Shown: piece by piece, positions 1-7,519 of the stretch
Layout of the letters: each line of letters opens with the position of its first letter
Position numbering within the stretch: position 1 is the stretch's first letter
Assembly: GCA_947455145.1 (NCBI GenBank)
Contig: CANGME010000012.1
Location: 1 to 64,000, forward strand
Reading direction: 5' to 3'
From: Comamonadaceae bacterium
Lineage (GTDB): Bacteria > Pseudomonadota > Gammaproteobacteria > Burkholderiales > Burkholderiaceae_C
DNA length: 64,000 nt
Translations under genes and position numbers: made by a program
The notes under the pieces: generated by a model
Told to the model about the DNA's origin: nothing
The model's input: the letters and a program-made list of their open reading frames with translations, nothing else
Database searches by the model: none

Positions 1-560
1 CCCAACGGCAAGTTGATGAGGAAAAGTGCGGGCCAACCGAACCAGGCAATGAGTACACCACCCAGTGTGGGGCCGAGAGCGGTACCAACCGCTGACATGG
101 TTCCGAGAAGACCCATGGCGCTACCGGTTTTTTCCTTGGGAACTGCCTCGCCTACCATCGCCATCGTGAGAACCATCATGATGGCGGCACCCAAGCCCTG
201 GACAACTCTCGCAGCAATCAAAAGCCAGAGCGACGGAGCGACACCGCACAGTGCTGAGGCCAGCGTAAACAGTGTGATCCCGCCCAACATCAAACGGCGG
301 CGGCCAATGACGTCACCAAGGCGCCCTACGCTGACGATCAGCGTGGTGATGGCGAGTAAGTAGGCAAGAACGATCCACTGAACTTGTTGAAAAGGGGCGT
401 TGAAAGCCTGCGCCAATGTTGGCAAACCCACGTTGGCAATGCTGGTGCCAAGTGAGGACAACAACATAGAAAGCGACAAACTGATAAGTGCCCAATGAAC
501 CGGCGGCGTCTCTTGCAGACCGGTCTCGAAATCGTCTGATTTTGAAATGATTGATTTCAC
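1..560 (-). CDS. MFS drug-efflux transporter, DHA2/EmrB-QacA type (3' end outside window)
   Basis: An inner-membrane proton-driven efflux pump is the likely role. The reading frame is open from a GTG at 560 to the window edge, about 186 residues. It shows a short cytoplasmic N-terminus, then hydrophobic segments, the MFS loop motif GRLGDVIGRRR between helices 2 and 3, and the helix-5 motif region GTALGPTLGG that is typical of drug/proton antiporters. An AAGAAGG ribosome site lies just upstream of the GTG, so I chose that start. It is transcribed away from the LysR regulator at 700-1596, the usual layout for a regulator and its efflux target. Substrate unknown; the C-terminal half is not visible. 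Confidence 0.85.
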   Translation of the reverse strand, partial: MKSIISKSDDFETGLQETPPVHWALISLSLSMLLSSLGTSIANVGLPTLAQAFNAPFQQVQWIVLAYLLAITTLIVSVGRLGDVIGRRRLMLGGITLFTLASALCGVAPSLWLLIAARVVQGLGAAIMMVLTMAMVGEAVPKEKTGSAMGLLGTMSAVGTALGPTLGGVLIAWFGWPALFLINLPL

Positions 561-699
561 ATGAATTCCTTCTTTTTAGTCCCTGAGTTAGGGATGCATG
601 AAGCGTAGGCATTAGTGAGTTATTGCGGAAGACGCAGCAGTTGCACTTTATTTGTGTGTTTGACGCCATACCTGGAACAAATTGCTATATGGTGAACGC

Positions 700-1596
700 A
701 TGTCAGCGCCTGATCTCAACCTACTCGTTACCCTGGATGTGCTGCTCTCAGAGGGCAACGTGACACGAGCCGCTAAGCGGTTGAGCCTTAGCCCCTCTGC
801 GATGAGTCGGGCTCTGGCGCGGTTAAGAGAGACAACGGGAGATCCTCTTTTGGTGAGGGCGGGTAGAGGTCTCGTTCCAACGCCCAGAGCGCTTGAGCTT
901 CGCGCCAGAGTTAGTCAGTTGGTACAAGATGCCCAGTCGGTGCTACGCCCCGCAGAAATCCCAGACCTCCAGCAACTGGACCGAACGTTCACATTGCGAA
1001 CCAGTGAAGGTTTTGCAGAAAATTTCGGACCTGCCCTGATTGCTCGCACCAGCTTAGAGGCTCCTGGCGCACGACTGCGTTTTGTGCAAAAACTAGATAA
1101 AGACAGCGCACCCTTGCGTGAAGGGACTGTCGATCTGGAAACAGGGGTCATTGCGAACACGATGGGGCCCGAACTGCGTACGCAGGCCCTTTTTCGCGAT
1201 CGTTTTGTCGGAGTCGTGCGATTGGGACACTCGCTAAGTGACGGCGAAATCAGCCCTGCCAGGTATGCAACCGGTCAGCACATTGGTATCTTGCGCAAGG
1301 GCCTCGAAATGGGCCCCATTGACCAAGCGATGAGCGTGCTCGGTCTGGAAAGAGAAATTGCCACCACCGTCGGTGGATTCTCGACTGCGGTGGCGATGGC
1401 TCGAGCGTCAGACTTAATTGCAAGCGTTCCGGAACGCCATACGGGGAATTTACGTGCGGGAATGCATACATTCACGCTTCCATTTGCGACCCCCGAGTTC
1501 ACCGTATCGCTAGTTTGGCATCCCCGGTTTCACGCAGATCCGGCGCATCGATGGTTACGTGGAGTTGTTCTGGAAATATGCGCTTTGGCACCCTGA
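700..1596 (+). CDS. LysR-family transcriptional regulator
   Basis: A DNA-binding regulator of about 298 residues, the normal length for LysR proteins. Residues 1-60 form the winged helix-turn-helix (DLNLLVTLDVLLSEGNVTRAAKRL, broken here: DLNLLVTLDVLL / NVTRAAKRL / SPSAMSRAL), followed by a periplasmic-binding-protein-like effector domain. I prefer the ATG at 700 over the in-frame TTG at 682 because LysR proteins normally start a few residues before the helix-turn-helix. It is divergent from the DHA2 transporter, which it may control from the 139-bp gap. The effector is unknown. Part of its coding sequence resembles the decayed fragment at 4635-4684. Confidence 0.88.
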   Translation: MSAPDLNLLVTLDVLLSEGNVTRAAKRLSLSPSAMSRALARLRETTGDPLLVRAGRGLVPTPRALELRARVSQLVQDAQSVLRPAEIPDLQQLDRTFTLRTSEGFAENFGPALIARTSLEAPGARLRFVQKLDKDSAPLREGTVDLETGVIANTMGPELRTQALFRDRFVGVVRLGHSLSDGEISPARYATGQHIGILRKGLEMGPIDQAMSVLGLEREIATTVGGFSTAVAMARASDLIASVPERHTGNLRAGMHTFTLPFATPEFTVSLVWHPRFHADPAHRWLRGVVLEICALAP

Positions 1597-2019
1597 CCTT
1601 ATGGTGCGGAGCTATCTGGATCTCCTTGTAACTACTGCCGTTTTGCATGTCAGGGTTTTGGAAGATCATGTTTCCAACTGCCGCCTGGGAAAACGCAGAT
1701 CGTCAACCGCTGCTTCGAGAATATGCCTCCCCCGGAATTCAGGTTTGTCGCGATACGGGGTTTTCGCCAATGCCCGCTTCAGGTTTGTCCACTCTCATGG
1801 CATTGGAGTCCACACCTTGGTTTGGTCGAACACAGCGGAGTTGGCAGGACTAACCGAACACACTGGTTCACAGGTGAAGCGGAACCCCTTAGGTGGGCGC
1901 TGACCGAATTTGCGCCTGGGGTTGGTTCACCTCGGTAGTGTCGAGCAAGAAAGGGAGGCCCTGACATTGCCGATGCGACAGTCACAGAAACACCATTGTA
2001 AAGTTTTATCCGGGTGTTA
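1597..2019. other. Gene-free stretch with degraded sequence and one copy of a 73-bp repeat
   Basis: I see no convincing gene here. Short open frames exist (for example 1559-1903 and 1647-1853 on the plus strand), but they overlap the end of the LysR gene, lack a recognisable domain and have no good ribosome site. Bases 1630-1702 match 4690-4762, suggesting that both regions descend from a common, now decayed, element. Confidence 0.5.
1630..1702 (+). repeat. 73-bp direct repeat, copy 1
   Basis: By eye about 60 of 73 bases match 4690-4762 without gaps. It starts AACTACTGCCGTTTTGC in both copies and shares CATGTTTCCAAC in the middle. In one frame the two copies translate similarly (LLPFCMSGF against LLPFCLTGF, then MFPT in both), so it may be the remnant of a coding sequence. 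This copy sits 33 bp after the LysR stop codon. Confidence 0.7.
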
Positions 2020-2048
2020 TTGACGGATTAATTTAATCCGGGTAATAT
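2020..2048 (+). promoter_or_regulatory. Sigma-70 promoter of the DUF2239 operon
   Basis: TTGACG at 2020-2025 and TAATAT at 2043-2048 are separated by exactly 17 bp, close to the sigma-70 consensus. Transcription would begin near 2055, giving a leader of about 25 nt before the GTG at 2079. Confidence 0.75.
2024..2040. promoter_or_regulatory. Operator-like palindrome between -35 and -10
   Basis: CGGATTAA and TTAATCCG form a perfect 8-bp inverted repeat around one central base, filling the spacer of the promoter at 2020-2048. A related half site, TTATCCGGGT, occurs 28 bp upstream at 2006-2015 and is in direct-repeat register with TAATCCGGGT at 2034-2043. A repressor bound here would block RNA polymerase. 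The MarR protein encoded at 3106-3537 in the same operon is the obvious candidate, but this is inference. Confidence 0.65.
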
Positions 2049-2078
2049 TCATCCATCCAATTCAACAGCAATCTCTCC

Positions 2079-2717
2079 GTGACTGATACCGCTACACCTT
2101 CCTACACCAGCTTCAACGGTCACAAGCGAATTGCCTCTGGCGGCTTGAAGGTCAACGCATTGGCTGTGAAACACGCCCTGACGACAGGCGCACCAAATCC
2201 GCTGTTGACCTTCTGCGACCAGACTGGCCAAGTTGTCGATATTGACATTCGAGGAAGCGATGCCGAGATGTTTGCACGTCTACCTCCAGACGGGTACCAG
2301 CTTCATGGAACCGAATCGGCACTGATTGATTCGGCGGACCCCGGTGAGCCACGTGGCCGTGGCCGCCCAAAACTTGGGGTTGTCGCGCGAGAAGTCACGC
2401 TACTGCCGCGCCACTGGGATTGGTTGGCTGCACAGAGAGGCGGTGCATCGGTGACTTTGCGCAAACTGGTTGATGAGGCACGCCGGGCAAGCGTAAGCCG
2501 AGACCGACAACGCCAGACGAATGAACGTGCGTACCACTTCATGTCCACCATGGCTGGTGATATGGCTGGGTTTGAAGAGGCCTCGCGTGCACTGTTCGCA
2601 AACGACGCGGCAAAGCTCCATCAATTGACCGCCGCTTGGCCCGCCGACGTTCGCGATTACGTCAGGTACCTAGCTGACCCACTGGCGCTGACAGATGTGC
2701 CATCTCTTGCGCCGTGA
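2079..2717 (+). CDS. DUF2239 family protein
   Basis: A 212-residue cytoplasmic protein of the DUF2239 family, whose function is not known to me. The diagnostic features are the N-terminal SFNGHKRIASG, a VVDIDIRGSDAE segment and the strongly conserved GRPKLGVVAREVTLLPRHWDWL near residues 90-115 (written here in parts: GRPKLGVVAREV, then LLPRHWDWLAAQ). The second half is helical and charged. It starts with GTG about 25 nt after the predicted transcription start, and is first in an operon with the GIY-YIG and MarR genes. The GRPK segment resembles an AT-hook, so nucleic-acid binding is possible but unproven. Confidence 0.8.
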   Translation: MTDTATPSYTSFNGHKRIASGGLKVNALAVKHALTTGAPNPLLTFCDQTGQVVDIDIRGSDAEMFARLPPDGYQLHGTESALIDSADPGEPRGRGRPKLGVVAREVTLLPRHWDWLAAQRGGASVTLRKLVDEARRASVSRDRQRQTNERAYHFMSTMAGDMAGFEEASRALFANDAAKLHQLTAAWPADVRDYVRYLADPLALTDVPSLAP

Positions 2718-2743
2718 CCCATTTGAAACAAAAAGGATTGATG

Positions 2744-3109
2744 ATGACAAACAAAAAGATGTTGAAACGACTGTATCTAGATACGAAAACCCGAGCAGGC
2801 GTCTATGCGATCCGTAACCAGATCACAGGCCGGGCATTGGTTGCGGGAAGTACGAACGTTCAGGGCACACTCAACCGGCATCGTTTTGAACTGCAGCATG
2901 GACAGCATCGCAATGCGAGGCTAGTGCGGGACTGGGGCGAGCACGGCGAGACCAACTTTCTCTTCGAGGTACTCGACATGGTCAAACCCAGCGAAGATCC
3001 AGCGTTCAATGCCCCACAGGAATTGGAAGTGCTAGTTAGCCTGTGGCGCCAAGAAATCCCTTGTGTCGGCGAGCTCGGCTACGACGAACCCAGGAGCGAA
3101 CCTCGATGA
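2744..3109 (+). CDS. GIY-YIG nuclease-family protein
   Basis: About 121 residues. The GIY half of the motif is seen as GVYAIRN and the YIG half is degenerate (ALVAGSTN), followed by a conserved Arg-His pair (NRHRFELQHGQHRN), a pattern of small stand-alone GIY-YIG proteins whose substrate is unknown. Two adjacent ATGs exist at 2741 and 2744; the second is spaced six bases from AGGA and is preferred. It begins 27 bases after the DUF2239 stop and overlaps the MarR gene by ATGA at 3106-3109. Whether it still cuts DNA is uncertain because the YIG half is altered. Confidence 0.75.
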   Translation: MTNKKMLKRLYLDTKTRAGVYAIRNQITGRALVAGSTNVQGTLNRHRFELQHGQHRNARLVRDWGEHGETNFLFEVLDMVKPSEDPAFNAPQELEVLVSLWRQEIPCVGELGYDEPRSEPR

Positions 3110-3537
3110 ACACGAATCTCGGCTTCTGTTTGGCGCTACACCATGCTCACGCCAGCCTGCAACGCAAGCTTGACGATGAGTTGGGCCTACACCATGGCAT
3201 CAGTTTCAATGACTTTGCGCTACTAAATTCGCTCGCGCAAGCGGACGGTGGTCGGGTAAGCATTCCGGCGCTCGTGCGTCCGATGGGTCAGCCTCAATCG
3301 GCGGTGCTGCGTCAGTTGATCGTGCTCGAAAAGATTGGCCTCGTGGTGCGCGAAGGTGCGAATGGATTGCGTCGGGCCGTGCTTCGCCCAGCCGGGCGTG
3401 CGCTGGTGAACGCCGCAGGCGAGACTGCCGATAGCGTTTGCACCGAAGCCGTCGAATCAATCGACCCCGCAGCGGTTGAGATAGTTTCCGCAGCACTGGT
3501 AACGCTTGCACGTACGCCAAACTTCGCACTCTCATGA
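3106..3537 (+). CDS. MarR-family transcriptional regulator
   Basis: A 143-residue winged-helix regulator. The helix-turn-helix lies around residues 45-75 (SIPALVRPMGQPQSAVLRQL), followed by the beta-wing RREG-like VVREGANGLRRAVLRP. Its ATG overlaps the stop of the GIY-YIG gene by four bases, with AGGAG upstream, so it is translationally coupled. It probably autoregulates the operon through the palindrome at 2024-2040; the small-molecule signal is unknown. Confidence 0.82.
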   Translation: MNTNLGFCLALHHAHASLQRKLDDELGLHHGISFNDFALLNSLAQADGGRVSIPALVRPMGQPQSAVLRQLIVLEKIGLVVREGANGLRRAVLRPAGRALVNAAGETADSVCTEAVESIDPAAVEIVSAALVTLARTPNFALS

Positions 3538-3684
3538 GCAACGCTATCGCGACGATTTGCTGGGTACGGGGCCACTTACTCAACCTAGTGGTGCGCCCGT
3601 GGTGCTGTAGTGAAGCCGACCAAACGAAATATCAGAGCGCTCCCAAAAGGCGCGCAACACAAGAACATTTGAGGACCACACGCC

Positions 3685-4587
3685 ATGCCTAAGGTTAATT
3701 CGAACGGAATTGAAATTGAATACGATTGTTTTGGCAATAACGAGGACGAAGCAGTTCTGCTGATTTCCGGTCTGGGTACGCAGATGATTCGCTGGAGCGA
3801 AACGTTTTGCCACATATTGGCAGAACAAGGCTACCGCGTGATTCGCTTTGACAATCGCGACGCTGGCCTTTCAACCCACTTCCATAGCACGTCCATGCTA
3901 GATCTCGCTGCAATTGCCGACGCAGTCTCTCGCGGCGAAACGCCCAATGTCCCTTACACGCTCTTCGATATGGCGAAGGACGCTGTAGGACTTCTTGATG
4001 CGCTGAAGATCAAGCGAGCGCACGTGGTTGGACGATCAATGGGGGGCATGATTGCACAACTGTTGGCCAGTGAGCATGCTGAACGGGTTCTATCTCTGGT
4101 TTCCATTATGTCGAGCACTGGCAATCGTGATTTGCCGCAGGCCAGCCCTGCAGTGATGGCGGCGATGACATCGCCCGCGCCACATCCCTTGAAGGACGAA
4201 CAGGGCTATCTCGCACATTGCGTTGTCTTTTATCAAGTGATTGCCGGGCGTGGCTATCCTTTTAACGAATCCGCTCAACGAGATCAAGCCTTAGCTGAAG
4301 TCAAACGAGCATACAACCCAAGCGGGTTTTGGAGGCACATCGCAGCCATTGCAGCAACCGGTGACTTGAGATCACGACTAGCCAACGTTAGTGCTCCGAC
4401 GCTTGTGTTGCATGGGTCAGACGACCCTCTAGTTCCCCCGGAAGCTGGGAGGGATACTGCGGCCAATATTAAAGGAGTTGAACTACTCATCGTCGAGGGA
4501 ATGGGCCACGATTTTCCACCATCGCTGTTTGGATTTGTGGCCGGAGTCATCGCAGGTAACACACACCGCGCGCTCCAGACCCTTTAA
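3685..4587 (+). CDS. Alpha/beta-hydrolase
   Basis: A 300-residue soluble hydrolase with the canonical fold. The nucleophile elbow is GRSMGG with Ser118, an oxyanion region SGLGTQ lies near residue 29, the acid is likely in HGSDDPLVPPE near residue 250, and the catalytic His is in GMGHDFP near residue 272. It resembles the RdmC-like carboxylic-ester hydrolase group. It stands alone on the plus strand with 147 bp before it, so substrate cannot be inferred from context. Confidence 0.85.
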   Translation: MPKVNSNGIEIEYDCFGNNEDEAVLLISGLGTQMIRWSETFCHILAEQGYRVIRFDNRDAGLSTHFHSTSMLDLAAIADAVSRGETPNVPYTLFDMAKDAVGLLDALKIKRAHVVGRSMGGMIAQLLASEHAERVLSLVSIMSSTGNRDLPQASPAVMAAMTSPAPHPLKDEQGYLAHCVVFYQVIAGRGYPFNESAQRDQALAEVKRAYNPSGFWRHIAAIAATGDLRSRLANVSAPTLVLHGSDDPLVPPEAGRDTAANIKGVELLIVEGMGHDFPPSLFGFVAGVIAGNTHRALQTL

Positions 4588-4634
4588 CGGAAATTAGCCC
4601 TGACAGCGCACTGCGCCAAGACGGTTAGAAGTTG

Positions 4635-4684
4635 CTGGGACGCTATCAGAGTGACGGCGAGCTCAGTCCAGCCAGGTATGCGAC
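4635..4684 (+). pseudogene. Fragment of a LysR-type regulator gene
   Basis: These 50 bases match 1222-1271, inside the effector domain of the intact LysR gene, at about 39 of 50 positions without gaps. The frame translates as SDGELSPARYAT against SDGEISPARYAT in the intact protein. The substitutions fall mostly in third codon positions, as expected of a diverged homologue rather than chance. No start, helix-turn-helix or remaining domain is present. Confidence 0.65.
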
Positions 4685-4689
4685 AACGA

Positions 4690-4762
4690 AACTACTGCCG
4701 TTTTGCCTAACAGGGTTTGGGACGACCATGTTTCCAACATCCGCTGGGGAGCACGCATATCG
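4690..4762 (+). repeat. 73-bp direct repeat, copy 2
   Basis: Partner of 1630-1702 (about 82% identity by eye). Here it follows the LysR fragment by only five bases, whereas copy 1 lies after the complete LysR gene, so this locus looks like a rearranged and partly deleted relative of the first. Confidence 0.7.
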
Positions 4763-5078
4763 ACATTGCCCGTTTCGGAGGCTGAGCGACTGGTATTGAG
4801 AAATACGATCGCCCACTGACCGCAATGGAGCGACGCACCCCAATTTCCGCACTTGGTCGTCACTCGACGACCACTTTGAAGATCAGTCATCCCGTTAGCG
4901 GCCATCGAACTTGAAATGGCATCGCGCGTTGGATGTCGGCTATCAGGCGTTGAATTCGTCGACCGCTACGTCAGGTATGTCTCGGGATCTGCCCGTCACA
5001 CCGGAAACCTGAATGGCCGCTGCCCGTCTTGAACGGACCTTTGACTGAGAACCCTCGAAAGGTCAATCGCCACACCGC

Positions 5079-5518
5079 TCAGTCGTTGCTGACCTCGATC
5101 AGCTTGTCCGACTTGAACAAAATCCACAACACCATGAGACCTGCGGCAATCGTTTGTCGGCTTTTAACCAGCGGGCTGTCGGCAAAGGCCGCACCGCTGA
5201 CGTCGTCCCATTTCATGAAGCCCCCGATCCAGAAGTTGTCATAACGTTTGCTCAAGGTCGTCATCACCTGCGCGCCGGAATAACCGGCATCCGCGCTGTA
5301 GGCCGGGCGAGTGGCCGTGGCGGACTTCGGCGCCACGTCGTAGATGTACTGGTGGTAGCGCTGGTCGGCATAGATCAGCCCGCCCACCAGCCCGGCGTTT
5401 CAGCCTCTTTGCCGCACATTGCGGAAATCCAGCGCGAGTTGCGGGTGAAACATTCAGCCCTGCTGCTCGAAGCGGCCACGGCGGAAGAGCAGGCCGCGCA
5501 TGCGGTCGCCGTCGATTT
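5079..5518 (-). pseudogene. mipA/ompV C-terminal fragment, broken by two TGA codons
   Basis: One continuous minus-strand frame encodes the last ~145 residues of a MipA/OmpV outer-membrane protein: FHPQLALDFRNV, then NAGLVGGLIYADQRYHQY, PAYSADAGYSG and the end DSPLVKSRQTI. Two in-frame TGA codons interrupt it, one just before MFHPQ and one just before NAGLV. Family members carry Trp at or near both places, so each TGA looks like a TGG-to-TGA change. The N-terminal half and signal peptide are missing; homology runs up to the ruvB stop at 5519. Non-functional in all likelihood. Confidence 0.78.
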
Positions 5519-6571
5519 TTAGAACAGGTTTTCGTCGCGGGTGCGCGGCGTCACACCCAGGTGCAGATACGCGGCGGCGGTGGCAATGCGCCCGCGCGGC
5601 GTGCGTTGCAAATAGCCTTGCTGGATCAAATAGGGCTCGATCACGTCTTCAATCGTTTCGCGCTCTTCGCCAATGCTGGCGGCGATGTTGTCCAAGCCGA
5701 CCGGGCCGCCGTCAAAGCGGTGGATCACCGCCTCCAGCAGCTTGCGGTCCATCACGTCAAAGCCTTGCGGATCCACGTCCAGCATGACTAGGGCCTTGTT
5801 GGCGATGTCCAGCGTGATGTGGCCGCTGCCCTTCACATCGGCATAGTCGCGTACGCGGCGCAGCAGGCGGTTGGCAATGCGCGGTGTGCCACGGGAGCGG
5901 CGGGCAATCTCAAAGCCGCCTTCTGCGTCCATCGGCACTTTAAGCAGGCCCGCGCTTCGCTTGACGATGCGCGCCAGTTCTTCGGCCGAATAAAACTCCA
6001 GCCGCGAGACGATGCCAAAGCGGTCACGCAGCGGGTTGGTCAGCATGCCTGCGCGGGTGGTGGCCCCCACCAGGGTGAAGGGCTGCAAGTCCAGCTTGAT
6101 GGAGCGCGCGGCTGGGCCTTCGCCGATCATGATGTCGATTTGGTAGTCCTCTAGCGCGGGGTAGAGAATTTCTTCCACAACCGGACTCAAGCGGTGAATT
6201 TCGTCGATGAACAGAACGTCGTTTTTTTCCAGGTTGGTCAGCAACGCGGCCAGGTCTTTGGGTTTTTCCAGCACCGGCCCGCTGGTCTGGCGCAGGTTGA
6301 CGCCCAGCTCGTGCGCGATGATGTGCGACAGCGTGGTTTTGCCCAAGCCGGGCGGGCCAAACAAGAGCACATGGTCCAGCGCTTCACCCCGCATTTTGGC
6401 CGCACCGATGAAAATCTCTAACTGCTCGCGCACCTTGGCTTGGCCCACGTACTCGTCCAGCAGCTTGGGGCGCAGGGCGCGCTCAATCGCCTCCTCCTGC
6501 GGGGACACGGGGGCCGCAGACACCATCCGCTTGGGCGGTGCGGGGGCGAAGTCGTCGGTTTGAATGCTCAA
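5519..6571 (-). CDS. ruvB: Holliday junction branch-migration helicase RuvB
   Basis: The hexameric AAA+ motor that, with RuvA and RuvC, moves Holliday junctions during recombination repair. At 350 residues it has normal length. Walker A is GPPGLGKT (72-79), Walker B is DEIH (123-126), the sensor region GATTRAGML is intact, and the C-terminal winged helix ends TPRGR. ruvA and ruvC are not in this window; the gene is followed by a mipA pseudogene and preceded by an amino-acid-binding lipoprotein gene six bases upstream. Confidence 0.98.
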   Translation of the reverse strand: MSIQTDDFAPAPPKRMVSAAPVSPQEEAIERALRPKLLDEYVGQAKVREQLEIFIGAAKMRGEALDHVLLFGPPGLGKTTLSHIIAHELGVNLRQTSGPVLEKPKDLAALLTNLEKNDVLFIDEIHRLSPVVEEILYPALEDYQIDIMIGEGPAARSIKLDLQPFTLVGATTRAGMLTNPLRDRFGIVSRLEFYSAEELARIVKRSAGLLKVPMDAEGGFEIARRSRGTPRIANRLLRRVRDYADVKGSGHITLDIANKALVMLDVDPQGFDVMDRKLLEAVIHRFDGGPVGLDNIAASIGEERETIEDVIEPYLIQQGYLQRTPRGRIATAAAYLHLGVTPRTRDENLF

Positions 6572-6577
6572 GATGAA

Positions 6578-7384
6578 TTACCTTGCTGCTGCCGCAACGG
6601 GGAAGGCCTGCATGCCTGCATCGTCCAGCGCGTGACGCACCAGGCCATTGGCCTTGGCCTCTTCTAAAAAGTCCGTGACGTAGGCCAGCGCGAGGGGGCG
6701 ATTTTTGCCCACGGCAATGGCCACACCGGTTTGTAAAAAGTAGCCGTCCAGAATGCGCGAACCCGGAAGTTGCTGCGCCAAAGGCGGCAGGGCGTCGTGG
6801 GTCAGCGCGAAGGCGTCGGCTTCACCCGTGCGCAGTTGGGCGATGCAGTCTTCCACCGACTTCACCGGCGTGATGGGGGTGTGCTTCAGGGATTGCGCGG
6901 CGGCGCGGATGGTGGCGGTGTTGGCTACGCCGATCACGCGCACGTTGGGCTTGTCCACCTCGGCCAGAGTTTTGATGTCCAGGCCTGGGCGCACCAGGTA
7001 GGTGCTTTCGATCATGAAGTAGGCCGGGCCAAAATCCACCTTGGTTTTGCGCTCGTCATCCACGGGCATAAAGGCCACGTCTATTGCGCCCGAGTTGACG
7101 CCGTTGGTCAACTCGCCCGTGTTGGGTGCCAAAATAAATTCAACCGGCACACCGAGCTGGCGCCCCATTTCATGGCCCAACTCAACCGTCACGCCGCTGG
7201 GCTGGCCGTTGGCGTCTTTCAAAACAAACAATGCCGTTTTGCTTGGTGCAAAGGCCAGACCCACGCGCAGCTTGCCGGTGGGCGCAATTTCATCACGCAC
7301 TGCGGCCGATGGCAGGCCCGACATGGACGGACAACCTGCAACCACGGGCAACATGAGTGCGGTGCAGAGTTTGAATAGTTGCAT
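6578..7384 (-). CDS. Family-3 solute-binding lipoprotein (amino-acid type)
   Basis: A periplasmic binding protein of about 268 residues. The N-terminus is a lipoprotein signal ending VAGC (Cys18), so it is probably anchored to a membrane. The body has the SBP_bac_3 pattern: GKLRVGLAFAPSK, PSGVTVELGHEMGRQLGV, GAIDVAFMPVDDERKTKVDFGPAY. I chose the ATG at 7384, with AGAGG upstream, over an in-frame start at 7621 that would overlap the divergent carbonic anhydrase gene. No permease or ATPase partner is adjacent, so it may serve a transporter encoded elsewhere. Confidence 0.85.
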   Translation of the reverse strand: MQLFKLCTALMLPVVAGCPSMSGLPSAAVRDEIAPTGKLRVGLAFAPSKTALFVLKDANGQPSGVTVELGHEMGRQLGVPVEFILAPNTGELTNGVNSGAIDVAFMPVDDERKTKVDFGPAYFMIESTYLVRPGLDIKTLAEVDKPNVRVIGVANTATIRAAAQSLKHTPITPVKSVEDCIAQLRTGEADAFALTHDALPPLAQQLPGSRILDGYFLQTGVAIAVGKNRPLALAYVTDFLEEAKANGLVRHALDDAGMQAFPVAAAAR

Positions 7385-7519
7385 GGAAACCTCTGAAAGC
7401 GGTGTGGGTGAAGACGGTAGTCTGACTATAGCCGCAGTGCACCCGCTCAAGTCCGCCCATAAGCTGCCGATACACAGGTGCAGAACCCCTTTGTTTCTGA
7501 CTCCGAGGTACACGCCATC

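Larger units (their letters stand above)
4588..5078. other. Gene-free, decayed stretch
   Basis: No intact gene is visible. The stretch contains a LysR-like fragment (4635-4684), the second copy of the 73-bp repeat (4690-4762), and near 4990-5010 a short frame reading ARHTGNL that resembles ERHTGNL of the upstream LysR protein. The remaining bases show no recognisable product; small open frames such as 4663-4905 on the minus strand have no domain. Confidence 0.55.

Noticed and set aside
1559-1903. 114-residue plus-strand frame after the LysR gene
   Set aside because: Overlaps the LysR end, lacks a domain or ribosome site; only the repeat portion has a relative in the window.
4690-4910. Possible integron attC site (GCCTAACAG and GTTAGCGG elements)
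   Set aside because: The short core-like words are not arranged as paired inverted cores, and no integrase or cassette order is seen.
5079-5518. TGA recoding (Trp or selenocysteine) in the mipA fragment
   Set aside because: All other genes use TGA as a stop, no recoding element is seen, and the gene already lacks its N-terminal half.
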